Assembly: GCA_003245815.1 (NCBI GenBank) | Contig: QKCD01000080.1 | Coordinates: 1-49,006 of the forward strand | Reading direction: 5' to 3' | DNA length: 49,006 nt | Source of the DNA: Sulfuricurvum sp. | GTDB lineage: Bacteria > Campylobacterota > Campylobacteria > Campylobacterales > Sulfurimonadaceae | In this document: positions 8,085-18,145 of the stretch, in pieces | Layout of the letters: each line of letters begins with the position of its first letter | Numbering within the stretch: the stretch's first letter is position 1 | The notes under the pieces: model-generated | Told to the model about the DNA's origin: nothing | What the model saw: only the letters and a program-made list of their open reading frames with translations | Database searches by the model: none | Program-made: the position numbers and the translations under genes

Positions 8085-10978
8085 CATTTGATCCGGGCGC
8101 TGACCGTCGCGGAGTAGTCGGAACGCTCCGTGCCGCGGTAGGCGCGGACACGGTAGTAGTAGGTTCCGGCGGCGCCGAGGGTATCGGTATAGGTCGTCGC
8201 GGTCGTATCGGCGACGGGCGTCGGGTCGAAAACGATCTTGCCGATAACCTTGGTGCCGCGCTCGATAGTGAAGCCCTCCTCATCGCTGTTGGCGTCGTCC
8301 CAGGTGAGGGTGACGCTGCTGCCGGAGACGGCGGCGGCGAGGGCGGTCGGCGCGACGAGGGGCTGCGTCGCCGGGGCCTCCTGGGTCGTAGCCGACGCTT
8401 CGACGGCGGCAGAGCTGCCCGCCGCGTTGAAGGCCGAGACGCGGTAGTGGTAGAGGGTCGCGGCTGCGAGCCCGCTGTCGCTGTAGCCGGTGGCGTCGGC
8501 GGGGGCGGTCCCGACGTCGGCCCATGTGACGCCGTCGCTGCTGCGCGCGATGGTGAAGCCGCTCTCGTTATCGGCGTTGTCGCTCCAGGTGAGGGTGATT
8601 TCGCTGTCGGAGAGGGAGGCCGCGCTCAGCGCGCTCGGTGCGGCCGGGGGCGTCGTCGCCGAACCGCTGCTCTCGGTGCGGATCAGCAGGGCGTCGACGC
8701 CGAGGGTGTGGACCGTCTGATCGCCGGGATTTCTGCCCAGGTCGGTGACGCGCAGGGTGAGGCTGCCGCTCGTCGCCGCGGGGAGGGCGGAGCTGTAGTG
8801 GCCCGAGCTGGCGGCAACGAACATCTCTGTGAAGTTCACGCCGTCGGCGGAGTAGGCGAAGGCGTAGCTCTCGCCGCTGTCGGGGAGCGTGAGGGCGGCC
8901 GAGAGGGTCACGAGGTCCCCGGGCTGGACGCTGAAGCTCCACTGGTGCTCGAGGTAGGTGTAGCGGCTGCTCGGTTTGCCGCCGGAGAGGCGCTCGCTGA
9001 TCTGTTCGAGCACCCCGTCCTCGGCATGGGTGTCGAGGTAGCTGCCCGTGACGGTGCCGGCTACCGGGAGGTCGGCGAGGGCGAGCTGGTCGATGATGAC
9101 GGCCGCTTTGGGGACGATAGTCGCCGTCGTCGCCGCGGTGACGGTGTCAACGCCGTCGCTGACGCTCAGGGTGACGTCGTAGGTCGCGGCGTCGGCGTAG
9201 GTGTGCGACGGGGCGACGCCCTCAGCAGTGGTACCGTCGCCGAAATCCCAGCGGTAGGTCAGGGTCTGGTCGTTGCCGCTGACGGGGTCGTCGTTGTCGT
9301 AGTCGGTTGTACCGGCGGCGCTGAAGGCGACCGCGCTGCCGGCCTCGCCGCTGTAGGGGCCGCCGCTGTCGACGACGGGAAGGTCGTTGACCTCGGTGAC
9401 GGCGATCGTCTGCGTCGCCGTGTCGATGCCCCCCTTGCCGTCGCTGACGGTCAGCGCGACGTTCAGCGTACCGCCCCAGGCGAAGGTGTGGGTGACGGAA
9501 ACGCCGCTGTAGGCATGGCCGTCGATGTCCCAGCTGTACTGCAGCACATCGCCGTCGGGGTCGCTCGAGGGGGCCGCGTCGAAGGTGACGGCGATATCTT
9601 CGGTCGCCGTGGAGGGGCCGCTGATAACGGCGGTCGGGGCCTCGTTGGGAATCAGGCTGTTCTGGGCCAGCAGCGCGGCGGCGTAGGCGTCGACGATGCC
9701 GTAGCCGTAGCTGCTGTCCCAGCCCGCCGCGCCGTGGTCCTCGGCACTCTCGCGCAGCACGGTGCGGACCTCGTCGGGTGTCAGGGCCGGATTGATGTCA
9801 CGGACGAGCGCCGCGACGCCGGCGACGTGGGGGGTCGCCATGGAGGTACCCTGGTAGTAGTAGTAGGCGAAACTGAGGGGGTTGCCCGAGGCCATGGTCT
9901 GCTGCAGCACCCCGCCGTTGTGATAGCCGTAGGCGGAGAGGTCCTGACCGGTATTGCCGCCGGGCGCCGTCAGCTCCAGCCTGTCGCCCCGGTTGGAGTA
10001 GGGGGCGACGTTCTCGAAAAAGTCGGTGGCGCCGACGGCGACGACGTTGGGGTTGTTGGCCGGGTAGGAGACGAAGGCGCTCTGGGCGTCGTTGCCCGAG
10101 GCGGCGACGATGACGACGCCGGAGCCGTAGGCGGCCGCGATGGCATCGTCGAGGGCGGGGATCGTACCGCTATAGGTACCGAAGCTGAGGCTCATGTTGA
10201 TGACGTCCGCCCCGTGCTCCATCGCGTAGGCGATCCCGCTGACGAGGGTGGCGTCGGTCCCGCTTCCCTGCGCATCGAGTACCTTGACGGGCATGAGCGC
10301 GGCGTTGAAGGCGACCCCGGCGACGCCGAGGCCGTTGTTCGTGCTCTGCGCGATGGTGCCGGAGACGTGGGTACCGTGCCCCTCGTCGTCGTTGGGATGG
10401 GCGTCGTTGTTGATGAAGTCGTAGCCGGGGACGAAGGCGGTCCCGGCGAGGTCGGGGGCGAGAAGGTAGTCGTTGCTGCCGTCGCCGTTCGCGTCATAGT
10501 TCTCGTAGGCGATCCCCGAATCGAGGACGGCGACGACGGTGCCGCTGCCCGCGTTGCCGACGTCCCAGGCACTTGTCATCCTGATGCCGCCGTAGGTGGG
10601 GTTGTCCATGTGCCACTGGTAGGCGGCAAAGTAGGGGTCGTCGGGGACCATCGCCGCATGCATGATGTGGTTGGGATGGGCATAGAGAACGTTGGGATTC
10701 TTTTCGTAGAGGGCCGCCGCCGCTTCGGGCGACGCACCGGCGGGAAGCCGCAGGCGGGTGATGCCGAAGGGGAGCTCGCCGATAACGTTCGCCCCCTGGC
10801 CGCGGTTGAATCGCGCCTTGGCCTGTGCGGGCACTTGCGGGTGGAATTTGACGATCAGCTCGTCGGCAACGTAGCGGGGGGCATCGGGGTAGTGCGCCAT
10901 CGGCCGGACCTGCTGCGCGGCGGCACCCGCCGCCGCGACCAGCAGGAACGCCGCAAGGAGCGATAACGAGGGTTTCAT
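8084..10978 (-). CDS. secreted S8 (subtilisin-like) serine protease with PKD and fibronectin-III repeats
   Basis: Catalytic motifs VAVLDSGIA, HGTHVSGTIAQS, GTSMATPHVAGVAALV; PKD repeats (TYRWDFGDGTTAEG); two Fn3-like repeats; start at MKPSLSLLAAF with AAGGAG. Confidence 0.92.
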   Translation of the reverse strand: MKPSLSLLAAFLLVAAAGAAAQQVRPMAHYPDAPRYVADELIVKFHPQVPAQAKARFNRGQGANVIGELPFGITRLRLPAGASPEAAAALYEKNPNVLYAHPNHIMHAAMVPDDPYFAAYQWHMDNPTYGGIRMTSAWDVGNAGSGTVVAVLDSGIAYENYDANGDGSNDYLLAPDLAGTAFVPGYDFINNDAHPNDDEGHGTHVSGTIAQSTNNGLGVAGVAFNAALMPVKVLDAQGSGTDATLVSGIAYAMEHGADVINMSLSFGTYSGTIPALDDAIAAAYGSGVVIVAASGNDAQSAFVSYPANNPNVVAVGATDFFENVAPYSNRGDRLELTAPGGNTGQDLSAYGYHNGGVLQQTMASGNPLSFAYYYYQGTSMATPHVAGVAALVRDINPALTPDEVRTVLRESAEDHGAAGWDSSYGYGIVDAYAAALLAQNSLIPNEAPTAVISGPSTATEDIAVTFDAAPSSDPDGDVLQYSWDIDGHAYSGVSVTHTFAWGGTLNVALTVSDGKGGIDTATQTIAVTEVNDLPVVDSGGPYSGEAGSAVAFSAAGTTDYDNDDPVSGNDQTLTYRWDFGDGTTAEGVAPSHTYADAATYDVTLSVSDGVDTVTAATTATIVPKAAVIIDQLALADLPVAGTVTGSYLDTHAEDGVLEQISERLSGGKPSSRYTYLEHQWSFSVQPGDLVTLSAALTLPDSGESYAFAYSADGVNFTEMFVAASSGHYSSALPAATSGSLTLRVTDLGRNPGDQTVHTLGVDALLIRTESSGSATTPPAAPSALSAASLSDSEITLTWSDNADNESGFTIARSSDGVTWADVGTAPADATGYSDSGLAAATLYHYRVSAFNAAGSSAAVEASATTQEAPATQPLVAPTALAAAVSGSSVTLTWDDANSDEEGFTIERGTKVIGKIVFDPTPVADTTATTYTDTLGAAGTYYYRVRAYRGTERSDYSATVSARIK

Positions 10979-11101
10979 CGGGGACTCCTTCCTGAAGGAT
11001 TGCGGAATATGTCTATTACCCATCATAGTAGGATTTGATTAATCCCACGTAAAAGCGGGGGCGGGACGGCCGCATGGGTGAAGCGTGGTACAATACACCC
11101 C

Positions 11102-12412
11102 ATGAAAGAGTCCAACTACGCAAAGCGGCGCAAAAAGCTGCTGCAACAGATGTCAGACGGGGTCGGGGTCGTCGCCGCGGCGCGGCTGCAGACCCGCTCC
11201 AACGATACGGAGTACCCCTACCGCCAGGCGAGCAACTTCTACTACCTGAGCGGCTTCACAGAGGACAACGCGGCACTCGTTTTCGTCCGGCGGAAAAAGG
11301 AGCGCAGGGTCCTTCTCTTCGTGCAGCCCAAGAACGAGGCGATGGAGCTCTGGACCGGTGTGCGGCTCGGGGTCGAGGCGGCGAAAGCGCGTTTCGACGT
11401 CGACGAGGTGCACAGCATCGAGGCGTTCGACACGGTGGTAAAAGAGCTGCTCAAGGATCAGGACAACCTCTACTACGATCTTTTCGACGACGACCCGCTC
11501 TACGCCCGCACCAGGGAGCTCTGCCGCGGCCTGCTGCATGACCGCAGCTGCAAGCGCTCCCCGCGCACCTTCGCCGATATTGCGCAGATCGTGCAGGGGA
11601 TGCGGCTGGTCAAGGAGCAGGAGGAGATCGCCCTGATCCGAAAGGCGCTGGCCATCACGAAAGAGGCCCACCACCGCGCCATGGCCCTGGCCGAACCGGG
11701 GATGATGGAGTATGCGCTGCAGGCGGAGTTCGAATACACCTTCAAGAAGCACGGCGCCTACAGCGACGCCTATACGACGATCGTCGCCGGGGGCAACCAC
11801 GCCAACACCCTTCACTACATCAGCAACGACGACACCCTCAAGGCGGGGGAGCTGGTGCTGATCGACGCGGGGAGCGAGTACGGCCTCTACGCCAGCGACA
11901 TCACCCGCACCTTCCCCGTCGGCGGGAGTTTCACGAAGGCGCAGCGCGAGCTCTACGAAATGGTGCTCGAGGTCCAGTTGAAGGTCATCGACGCGATTCG
12001 CCCGGGCATTACGAAGACGGCGCTTCAGGAGCAGAGCGAGCGGTGGCTGACGGAGGGGATGCTCCGGCTGGGTATCCTCAAGGGGGAGGTCGACGCGCTG
12101 ATGGAGGCGAAAGCCCACAAGCGCTATTTCCCCCACGGCATCGGCCACTGGCTCGGCCTCGACGTCCACGACCCCTGCCCCTACGCCGACGGGAAGGGGG
12201 ACGACACCGTCTTCGCACCGGGGATGGTCCTGACGGTGGAGCCGGGGATCTATATCCGTGCCGACGACAAGAAGGCCCCGAAGAAGTACCGGGGGATCGG
12301 CATCCGCATCGAGGATGACATCCTCGTGACGAAAAAGGGGTGCGAGAACCTCTCATTAGGCATCGCCAAGACGGTCGAAGAGATCGAGGCGGCCTGCCGC
12401 GGCGGGGTGTAG
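11102..12412 (+). CDS. pepP: Xaa-Pro aminopeptidase (M24B)
   Basis: LIDAGSEYGLYASDITRTFPV, HGIGHWLGLDVHD, LTVEPGIYI metal-site motifs. Confidence 0.9.
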   Translation: MKESNYAKRRKKLLQQMSDGVGVVAAARLQTRSNDTEYPYRQASNFYYLSGFTEDNAALVFVRRKKERRVLLFVQPKNEAMELWTGVRLGVEAAKARFDVDEVHSIEAFDTVVKELLKDQDNLYYDLFDDDPLYARTRELCRGLLHDRSCKRSPRTFADIAQIVQGMRLVKEQEEIALIRKALAITKEAHHRAMALAEPGMMEYALQAEFEYTFKKHGAYSDAYTTIVAGGNHANTLHYISNDDTLKAGELVLIDAGSEYGLYASDITRTFPVGGSFTKAQRELYEMVLEVQLKVIDAIRPGITKTALQEQSERWLTEGMLRLGILKGEVDALMEAKAHKRYFPHGIGHWLGLDVHDPCPYADGKGDDTVFAPGMVLTVEPGIYIRADDKKAPKKYRGIGIRIEDDILVTKKGCENLSLGIAKTVEEIEAACRGGV

Positions 12413-13360
12413 GTGCGCCGTTTCACGACGGAGCCGATGTCGGAGATACATGCCTGGCTCGACAATGCGCTCGGGGAGGCGGCGCCCCTCGGGGAAGTCG
12501 CCTTCGAGGTGCTCGACCCCGATCTCGGCGGCAGCGCCTACGCCGGGACGCTGCTGGAGTTCGGCGGCGTGGCGTACCGCCACCGCGGCTACCGCTCCTG
12601 GACCGACCTGGCGGAGCTCTGCGGCTGCCGGATGCTGACCCCGAAACCGCGCTCGGAGTATACGGTGGCGCTGCGGTTCCAGAAGCTCGAGCGCGCCGAC
12701 TCCTTCCACGCGGAAGCGGAGCTGCCGAAGGCGGAGAAGTACGGCACGGCGTCGCGCTTCGCCGCCATCGACAAGATGGAGGAGCCCGCCTTTCTCGCCG
12801 CCTACGCCGGGGCGCTGAAGCAGGTAAAGATCGCCTCGCGGCGGCGGGTACTGGATCTGGGGGTCAACACCGGCGACGAGTTCGACCTGCTCCGCCGTAT
12901 CCTCCCGCCGGAGAACTACGCGGCGATGGAGCTCGTCGGGGTCGACCACTCCCCCTCGGCGGTGGCCTGCGCGCGCACCCGTTTTCCCGAGGAGCACGTA
13001 CATTTTTACGAGCACGACGTCAATGCCCTCGATACCCTGGAACTGGGGAGCTTCGACCTGATCGTCTCCGTGGGTACCCTGCAGAGCCCCGGCATCGACT
13101 TCAAGCCCCTCTTCATGGGGCTCGTGCAGCGCTACCTCGAGAAGGGGGGCGCGATGATCCTGGGGTTTCCCAACTGCCGCTGGGGCGGCGGCGAGATGGT
13201 CTACGGCGCCAAGGCGCCCAACTACCCCTTCTCCGAACAGTCTCTGCTCTACAAGGACGTCTACTTCTGCAAGAAATACCTGCAGCAGAAGAAGTTCCGC
13301 GTCACCCTGACGGGCAAGCCCTACCTCTTTCTCACGGCGACATCAATCGGGCGCGGCTGA
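12413..13360 (+). CDS. class I SAM-dependent methyltransferase-like protein
   Basis: VLDLGVNTGDEFDLL motif I; GVDHSPSAVACARTRF; GTG start directly after pepP. Confidence 0.75.
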   Translation: MRRFTTEPMSEIHAWLDNALGEAAPLGEVAFEVLDPDLGGSAYAGTLLEFGGVAYRHRGYRSWTDLAELCGCRMLTPKPRSEYTVALRFQKLERADSFHAEAELPKAEKYGTASRFAAIDKMEEPAFLAAYAGALKQVKIASRRRVLDLGVNTGDEFDLLRRILPPENYAAMELVGVDHSPSAVACARTRFPEEHVHFYEHDVNALDTLELGSFDLIVSVGTLQSPGIDFKPLFMGLVQRYLEKGGAMILGFPNCRWGGGEMVYGAKAPNYPFSEQSLLYKDVYFCKKYLQQKKFRVTLTGKPYLFLTATSIGRG

Positions 13361-13372
13361 CGGGCGCTTCTT

Positions 13373-13804
13373 TCAGCCGTGGCTGTAGCTCCACCCCGTG
13401 AGGCCGTCGCGCTTCACCTCCACGAAGGTGTCGGAATCGCCGAGGAAGTCCATGATGTACATGACCGTGTGGGGCAGGGCGCGGCGGTCCTCCTCCCGCA
13501 CCAGCCACATCGGCATCGGGGTCTCCTGCTGCGTCTCGGCGAAGGCGACGGCGCCGATGCCGCCGAAGAACTCGGCGGTACCGGTGATGCCGTACTGACG
13601 GCAGAACTTCTCGAACACCGGCTTCTGAACCGCCTCGGGGAGGGGATCGCGGGTATTCAGGAAAAGGGTGAAGTGGATCGGCGACGCGTTGAAGCCCTCG
13701 GGGGAGGGGGAGGCCATGATGATGTACTCCACGCCGAAGAGGTGGGCGTCGATCTCGGAGGGTTCGAAGTAGCGGGTGGTCTTGATCGCTTCGCGGTGCT
13801 GCAT
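13373..13804 (-). CDS. hypothetical protein
   Basis: 143 aa ORF in the convergent position after the methyltransferase; no family recognised. Confidence 0.6.
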   Translation of the reverse strand: MQHREAIKTTRYFEPSEIDAHLFGVEYIIMASPSPEGFNASPIHFTLFLNTRDPLPEAVQKPVFEKFCRQYGITGTAEFFGGIGAVAFAETQQETPMPMWLVREEDRRALPHTVMYIMDFLGDSDTFVEVKRDGLTGWSYSHG

Positions 13805-13871
13805 GCATTTCCCTTGTCAAATGGTGGGCGCATTGTAGCATACGCCGCTCGGCGGGGGGCGGCGTAAAGCC

Positions 13872-15788
13872 CTAGGCGTCGCTTCCGGGGGCCTCGGGCA
13901 GGTCGAAGGAGGGTTTTCCGAGGAAATAGCCCTGGGCGTAATCGATCTCCAGCTCCCGCACGGCGTTCATCTCCTCTTCGCACTCGACCTGGGCCGCGAT
14001 GGTCGTGATCCCGACCCGATTGGCGAAGTCGCGGATCATCTGGACGACGTTGTAGGTGTTGTCGTTGTGGTGGATATCGTGGATGAGGGTGCTGTCGATC
14101 TTCAGCGCGTCGATGCCGAGATCGACGAGGAAGTTGAAGTTGGCGTAGCCGCTGCCGAAATCGTCGATGGCGACGGAGCTGCCGAGCCCCTTGAGAATTT
14201 CGATCCGCTTGCGCAGGATATCGAAGTTGGTGATCTTCTCCGTTTCGAGGACTTCGAAGGTGATGTGGCGGGCACACTCCGGGCGTTCGACCAGCAGTGA
14301 GACGATCAGGGCCATGATGTCGGTGTTGAAGATGTCACGGAGGGCGAGGTTGACGTGGAGGTTGACCGGGGTGCGGGTAATGGTCTCCATCGCGCACTCG
14401 AGGACGTGGCGGGTGAGGTCGTTATAGACCTGGGTATGGGCGATGGCCCCCATGAAGCGGTCGGGGGGGACGACGGTGCCGTCGGGCTCGACGAGCCGGA
14501 CGAGCATCTCGTAACCGGCGATGTCGAGGGAGGCCCTCTCGAAGATGGGCTGGTACATGCAACGGACCCGCTGCTCCTCGAGGGCCGCGCTCACCTCCTG
14601 GATCCGCTTGCTGGTGATGCTCTGCTCGCGGTGCTCCTCCTCGAAAACCTCGATCCGGTTGCGCCCCTTGATCTTCGCCTCGTAGAGCTGCTCGTCGGCG
14701 ATCTTGATCGCCTCGTCGACATTCTTGGCGTAGCCGGGGTAGGGGTTGATGCCGATGGAGAGGGTCATGGTGACGATGTGCCCCTCCGCCTTGATCGGCA
14801 TCTTGGCGACGGCGGCCTGGATCCGGTCGGCGACGTTCTTGCACTCGAGGATGCTCTTCTGGTGCATCAGGAGCAGGAACTCCTCGCCCCCGTAGCGCAC
14901 GAAGATGTCCTCTTCGCGGATCTGGGACTTGATGCGTCCCGAGACCGCCTGCAGGACGATGTCGCCGACGTCGTGCCCGTAGAGGTCGTTGACCCGCTTG
15001 AAGTGGTCGAGGTCGACGAGCAGCAGCTGGTAGTCGTTGATGTCGATACTGCCCAGCTGCTCGAAGAGGAACTGGCGGTTGTGTATCTTCGTCAGCGGGT
15101 CGATCAGGCTCTTGCGGCGGCTGAAGTAGTAGAGGATCACCTGGATGTAGGCGGTGACGAGGATCAGGGTCATAAAGGCCGCAGTGTAGAAGTAGAGGTC
15201 GCTCAGCGGCGCGAAGAGCTCCCGGATACGGGAGTACTCCTCGTGGGCGAAGTCCGCCGCGAGGTAGGCGGCGACGCGGCCGTCGACGATGATGGGGTGG
15301 ACGTAGCTGATCCAGAGGGAGTCGAGGTCGTGCTGGACGCGGGTGCGGGTCGAGCGGGTCCGTTCGGCCTCCTCCCAGATGTCGGTCCGGGGGTCGAACT
15401 TCTGCCCGAATTCGCCCCGCTCCTCCGGGTCGGTCGCGGTGTCGAGAAGGTAGCGCAGCTTGTTGTCCCCGGGGGAGCGGTAGAGGATGTAGAGGAACTT
15501 GATGTCGTCGGTCAGGAGGATGGAGAGCTCTTTTTCGTAGTAGCCCCGCAGGGTGGGGGAGGCTTCGAGCTTGGCGATGAAATCCTTACCGGCGTCCTCA
15601 AGGAGCTGGTCGGCGAAGTTCTCGAAGAGCTGGGTCTTGCGTTTGATGCTCTCCGTGACGAGGATCTCGTTGACTTCGTTGGCGGTGACGTCGTAGCGGG
15701 TGTAGAGGTAGACGGAGACGACGGTCATGACGGAGAGGGTGACGAGCAGCAGGAAAAATGGGGTACCGTATCGGGACGTGAGTTTCAT
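13872..15788 (-). CDS. membrane sensor GGDEF-EAL protein (c-di-GMP turnover)
   Basis: Two TM helices flanking a periplasmic domain; RYGGEEF with RxxD I-site (REED); EAL-type motifs GYEMLVRL, DDFGSGYANFNFL, LKIDSTLI, YAQGYFLGKP. Confidence 0.93.
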   Translation of the reverse strand: MKLTSRYGTPFFLLLVTLSVMTVVSVYLYTRYDVTANEVNEILVTESIKRKTQLFENFADQLLEDAGKDFIAKLEASPTLRGYYEKELSILLTDDIKFLYILYRSPGDNKLRYLLDTATDPEERGEFGQKFDPRTDIWEEAERTRSTRTRVQHDLDSLWISYVHPIIVDGRVAAYLAADFAHEEYSRIRELFAPLSDLYFYTAAFMTLILVTAYIQVILYYFSRRKSLIDPLTKIHNRQFLFEQLGSIDINDYQLLLVDLDHFKRVNDLYGHDVGDIVLQAVSGRIKSQIREEDIFVRYGGEEFLLLMHQKSILECKNVADRIQAAVAKMPIKAEGHIVTMTLSIGINPYPGYAKNVDEAIKIADEQLYEAKIKGRNRIEVFEEEHREQSITSKRIQEVSAALEEQRVRCMYQPIFERASLDIAGYEMLVRLVEPDGTVVPPDRFMGAIAHTQVYNDLTRHVLECAMETITRTPVNLHVNLALRDIFNTDIMALIVSLLVERPECARHITFEVLETEKITNFDILRKRIEILKGLGSSVAIDDFGSGYANFNFLVDLGIDALKIDSTLIHDIHHNDNTYNVVQMIRDFANRVGITTIAAQVECEEEMNAVRELEIDYAQGYFLGKPSFDLPEAPGSDA

Positions 15789-15791
15789 GGG

Positions 15792-16199
15792 CTACTCGAT
15801 ATAGGGGGTGAACTCCGCACCCAGCGTGATCCCGAGTTGCTGCAGGCGTACGGCGCTGAAAACGATGTTGGGCCGCCCCTTCTGCCAGAAGAAGGCACCG
15901 ACAATCTCCTCGTGCTTCCGGAAGAGGCGGTAGCGCGAGGCGAAGAGCGGTTTGTGCAGGCACTCTGGGGGAAGTCCCTCGAGATGTGCAGCGATGATAA
16001 TGTCCGCCGCAAGGCAGTTGTCGGTACGGCGGATGGCCGGGTTCTCCTGCAGCTCTTCGATATCGCCGTGGATATAGAAGAGCGGTGCGCTCTTGGCGGT
16101 GAGTGCCCTGGCGATGGTCGTGTAGATGCGCGTCGCCAGTTCGATATCGGAAGCGGCGAGCTGGAGACCGATCAGGAGGGGCAGGAGCAGCTTTTTCAA
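15792..16199 (-). CDS. small secreted protein resembling YfiR (DUF4154)
   Basis: Signal peptide MKKLLLPLLIGLQLAAS; two Cys; C-terminal pattern GAFFWQKGRPNIVFSAVRLQQLGITLGAEFTPYI; same operon as GGDEF-EAL. Confidence 0.6.
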   Translation of the reverse strand: MKKLLLPLLIGLQLAASDIELATRIYTTIARALTAKSAPLFYIHGDIEELQENPAIRRTDNCLAADIIIAAHLEGLPPECLHKPLFASRYRLFRKHEEIVGAFFWQKGRPNIVFSAVRLQQLGITLGAEFTPYIE

Positions 16200-18145
16200 A
16201 ACAGGTACTCCAGTCCGACCCAGATGCGGCGCTCCACCGTCGGCACCTGCAGGTAGGAGTCCGCGGGGAAGTCGTCGTCATAGAGGTAGCGCCACTCCAT
16301 CCCCCGGTCGAAGAGGTTCTCCCCCTTGAGGTCGATGCTGAGGTCGTCGGTCATATGCACGCGCAGGGCGGCGGTGTAGTCGTAGCTCGTCCGTTCCGTG
16401 GGGTCGCCGTCGCGGACGAGCAACTCGTTGAAGAGATCGACGTTTCCGAACGTGTTGTAGAGGCGGAGCATCCCGCCGACGTAGCGGCGGGAAGTGTCGC
16501 TCGTCTGCGGGTCTTGGAGTCCGACCCGGAAGGCCGACAGCTCCACCTTATCGCGTTCGCGGAAACGGAAGGTCAGTTCCAGGCTCTGGTCGTTCCGGTT
16601 GATCGTCCCGTCGCGGTTGCGGAGGGCGGTCAGGGTGTCCAGAGGGTTTGTGAAGAGGTCGACGTACTCATCCAGGTAGGGGAAGGCCTTATGCCGGGAG
16701 AAGCCCAAAAGCAGCCGCGCCGATCCCCACTGCCAGTCGTAGGCGAACTCCTGGGTGAAGGCGTTGCTGCTCATCGGTTTGAGGTCCGGGTTCCCCTGGA
16801 AGCTCTGCATCATCATGTAGAGTTCGGGGGGGAACTCCTGGTGGGCGAGGAATGTCTTGGCGTACCACGCCTCGGACGTGTAGATGTAGCCGGCACGGAT
16901 CTGCAGCGGCGTGGTGTCCTCGAAGGTATCGTTGTTGATGGTGTAGTGCTGCTGCATCAGCGAGAGGGTGAGCATGTGTTGGTCGTTCAGGGCGTAATCG
17001 TCCTGGAGGTAGGCGGAGTAGATATCCTGGCGGCTGAAGAAACGGGTCTCGTCGAAGAAGGCCTGGAGGGTGATGTCGTTGTCGTCGAGGGCGAACTTCT
17101 GCAGGCTCAGACGCTTCTGGCGGAACTGCAGCCCGGCGATCAGGGTGTGGTCCCCCAGGTACCAGTGGTGCTTGAGGTGCATCGTCAGCGTCGCTTCGTC
17201 GTTGATCTGCTCCATGCTGCTGTAGGCCGTCAGCAGCGGGATGCCCAGCAGGACGAGCCACGGTTCGCTGTAGCGGTGCACGAAGCGGTTGGAGGCCCAG
17301 GCGTAGTCGAGGTCGAAGGTCAGCGCGCGGTCGAGGAAATCGCCGTGGTAGGAGGCAGAGTAGTAGTCGGTCTCCCCCTGCGCCTCGTAGGGTGCCCCGG
17401 CGTTGGCGGCAAACCCGAGGAACTCGTCGCCCTCCTGGTTGAGCCCGAAGAGTTCGAGACGGTGGTGGTCGCTCTTGAGCGAAGCGAAGAAACTCTGCTT
17501 CTCCTTGTCCCGGGAGACATCGTTTCCTTCGATCGGGTAGTGCGTGCGCTGGTCTTCGTACCGCCCGGCGTAGAGGAAAAAGGAGAGATTCCCGACGGAT
17601 TCGGTGTAGTAGGCGTTCGTGGCATAGGCACCGTTTTCCGTGGCGCCGGAGTACTTGAGGCGTCCCCCGCGGTCATGTTCGACGTCCTTGCTGTAGAGCC
17701 GTACGATGACCGCCGCCGGCTCGATGCCGATCTCGAAGCTGGGGAACCCCTGGTAGATCTCGACGTGGTCGACGAAGTCGAGCTCCATGTCGCCGAACCA
17801 GATCGTGCCGCTGCCGAAGGTCGCCGAAATGAGTTCGGTATTGTTGAGGTAGATCCGGATCGGCATGCTGTTGTACATGATCGGATCCTGGTTGAGGATG
17901 TCGGGGTGGCCGGAGCGGTTTTCGACGTAGCGGTAGAAGCGTAGCGCGTTGAAGAGGTCCTTCAGGGTCCGCGCCTGCATCCGTTCCAGGTCGTCCCGGG
18001 TATAGACGACCAGGTTGCCCGCACTCTCTTTCTTGGTTTTGTTGGAGAGATCCGAAGCCAGTTCGTAGGCTTTGAGAAGTGCCCCGAGCTCCTGGGCAGA
18101 GAGCTGTACCCAGAGCAGGGCGACGAGAAAGAGCAGACGCATCAC
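16196..18145 (-). CDS. TonB-dependent receptor
   Basis: Plug-domain features (LVVYTRDDLERMQARTLKDLFNALRFYRYVENR ... MPIRIYLNN ... VEIYQGFPSFEIGIEPAAVIVRLYSK), beta-barrel C-terminus ending VGLEYLF. Confidence 0.88.
   Translation of the reverse strand: MMRLLFLVALLWVQLSAQELGALLKAYELASDLSNKTKKESAGNLVVYTRDDLERMQARTLKDLFNALRFYRYVENRSGHPDILNQDPIMYNSMPIRIYLNNTELISATFGSGTIWFGDMELDFVDHVEIYQGFPSFEIGIEPAAVIVRLYSKDVEHDRGGRLKYSGATENGAYATNAYYTESVGNLSFFLYAGRYEDQRTHYPIEGNDVSRDKEKQSFFASLKSDHHRLELFGLNQEGDEFLGFAANAGAPYEAQGETDYYSASYHGDFLDRALTFDLDYAWASNRFVHRYSEPWLVLLGIPLLTAYSSMEQINDEATLTMHLKHHWYLGDHTLIAGLQFRQKRLSLQKFALDDNDITLQAFFDETRFFSRQDIYSAYLQDDYALNDQHMLTLSLMQQHYTINNDTFEDTTPLQIRAGYIYTSEAWYAKTFLAHQEFPPELYMMMQSFQGNPDLKPMSSNAFTQEFAYDWQWGSARLLLGFSRHKAFPYLDEYVDLFTNPLDTLTALRNRDGTINRNDQSLELTFRFRERDKVELSAFRVGLQDPQTSDTSRRYVGGMLRLYNTFGNVDLFNELLVRDGDPTERTSYDYTAALRVHMTDDLSIDLKGENLFDRGMEWRYLYDDDFPADSYLQVPTVERRIWVGLEYLF

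Noticed and set aside
8447-10966. 839-aa plus-strand ORF opposite the S8 protease
   Set aside because: Val/Gly/Asp/Arg-rich translation typical of the antisense of a GC-rich gene; the opposite strand has clear protease and PKD motifs.
14355-17944. Long plus-strand ORFs (633 and 613 aa) opposite the GGDEF-EAL and TBDR genes
   Set aside because: Antisense shadows; minus-strand domains are clear.
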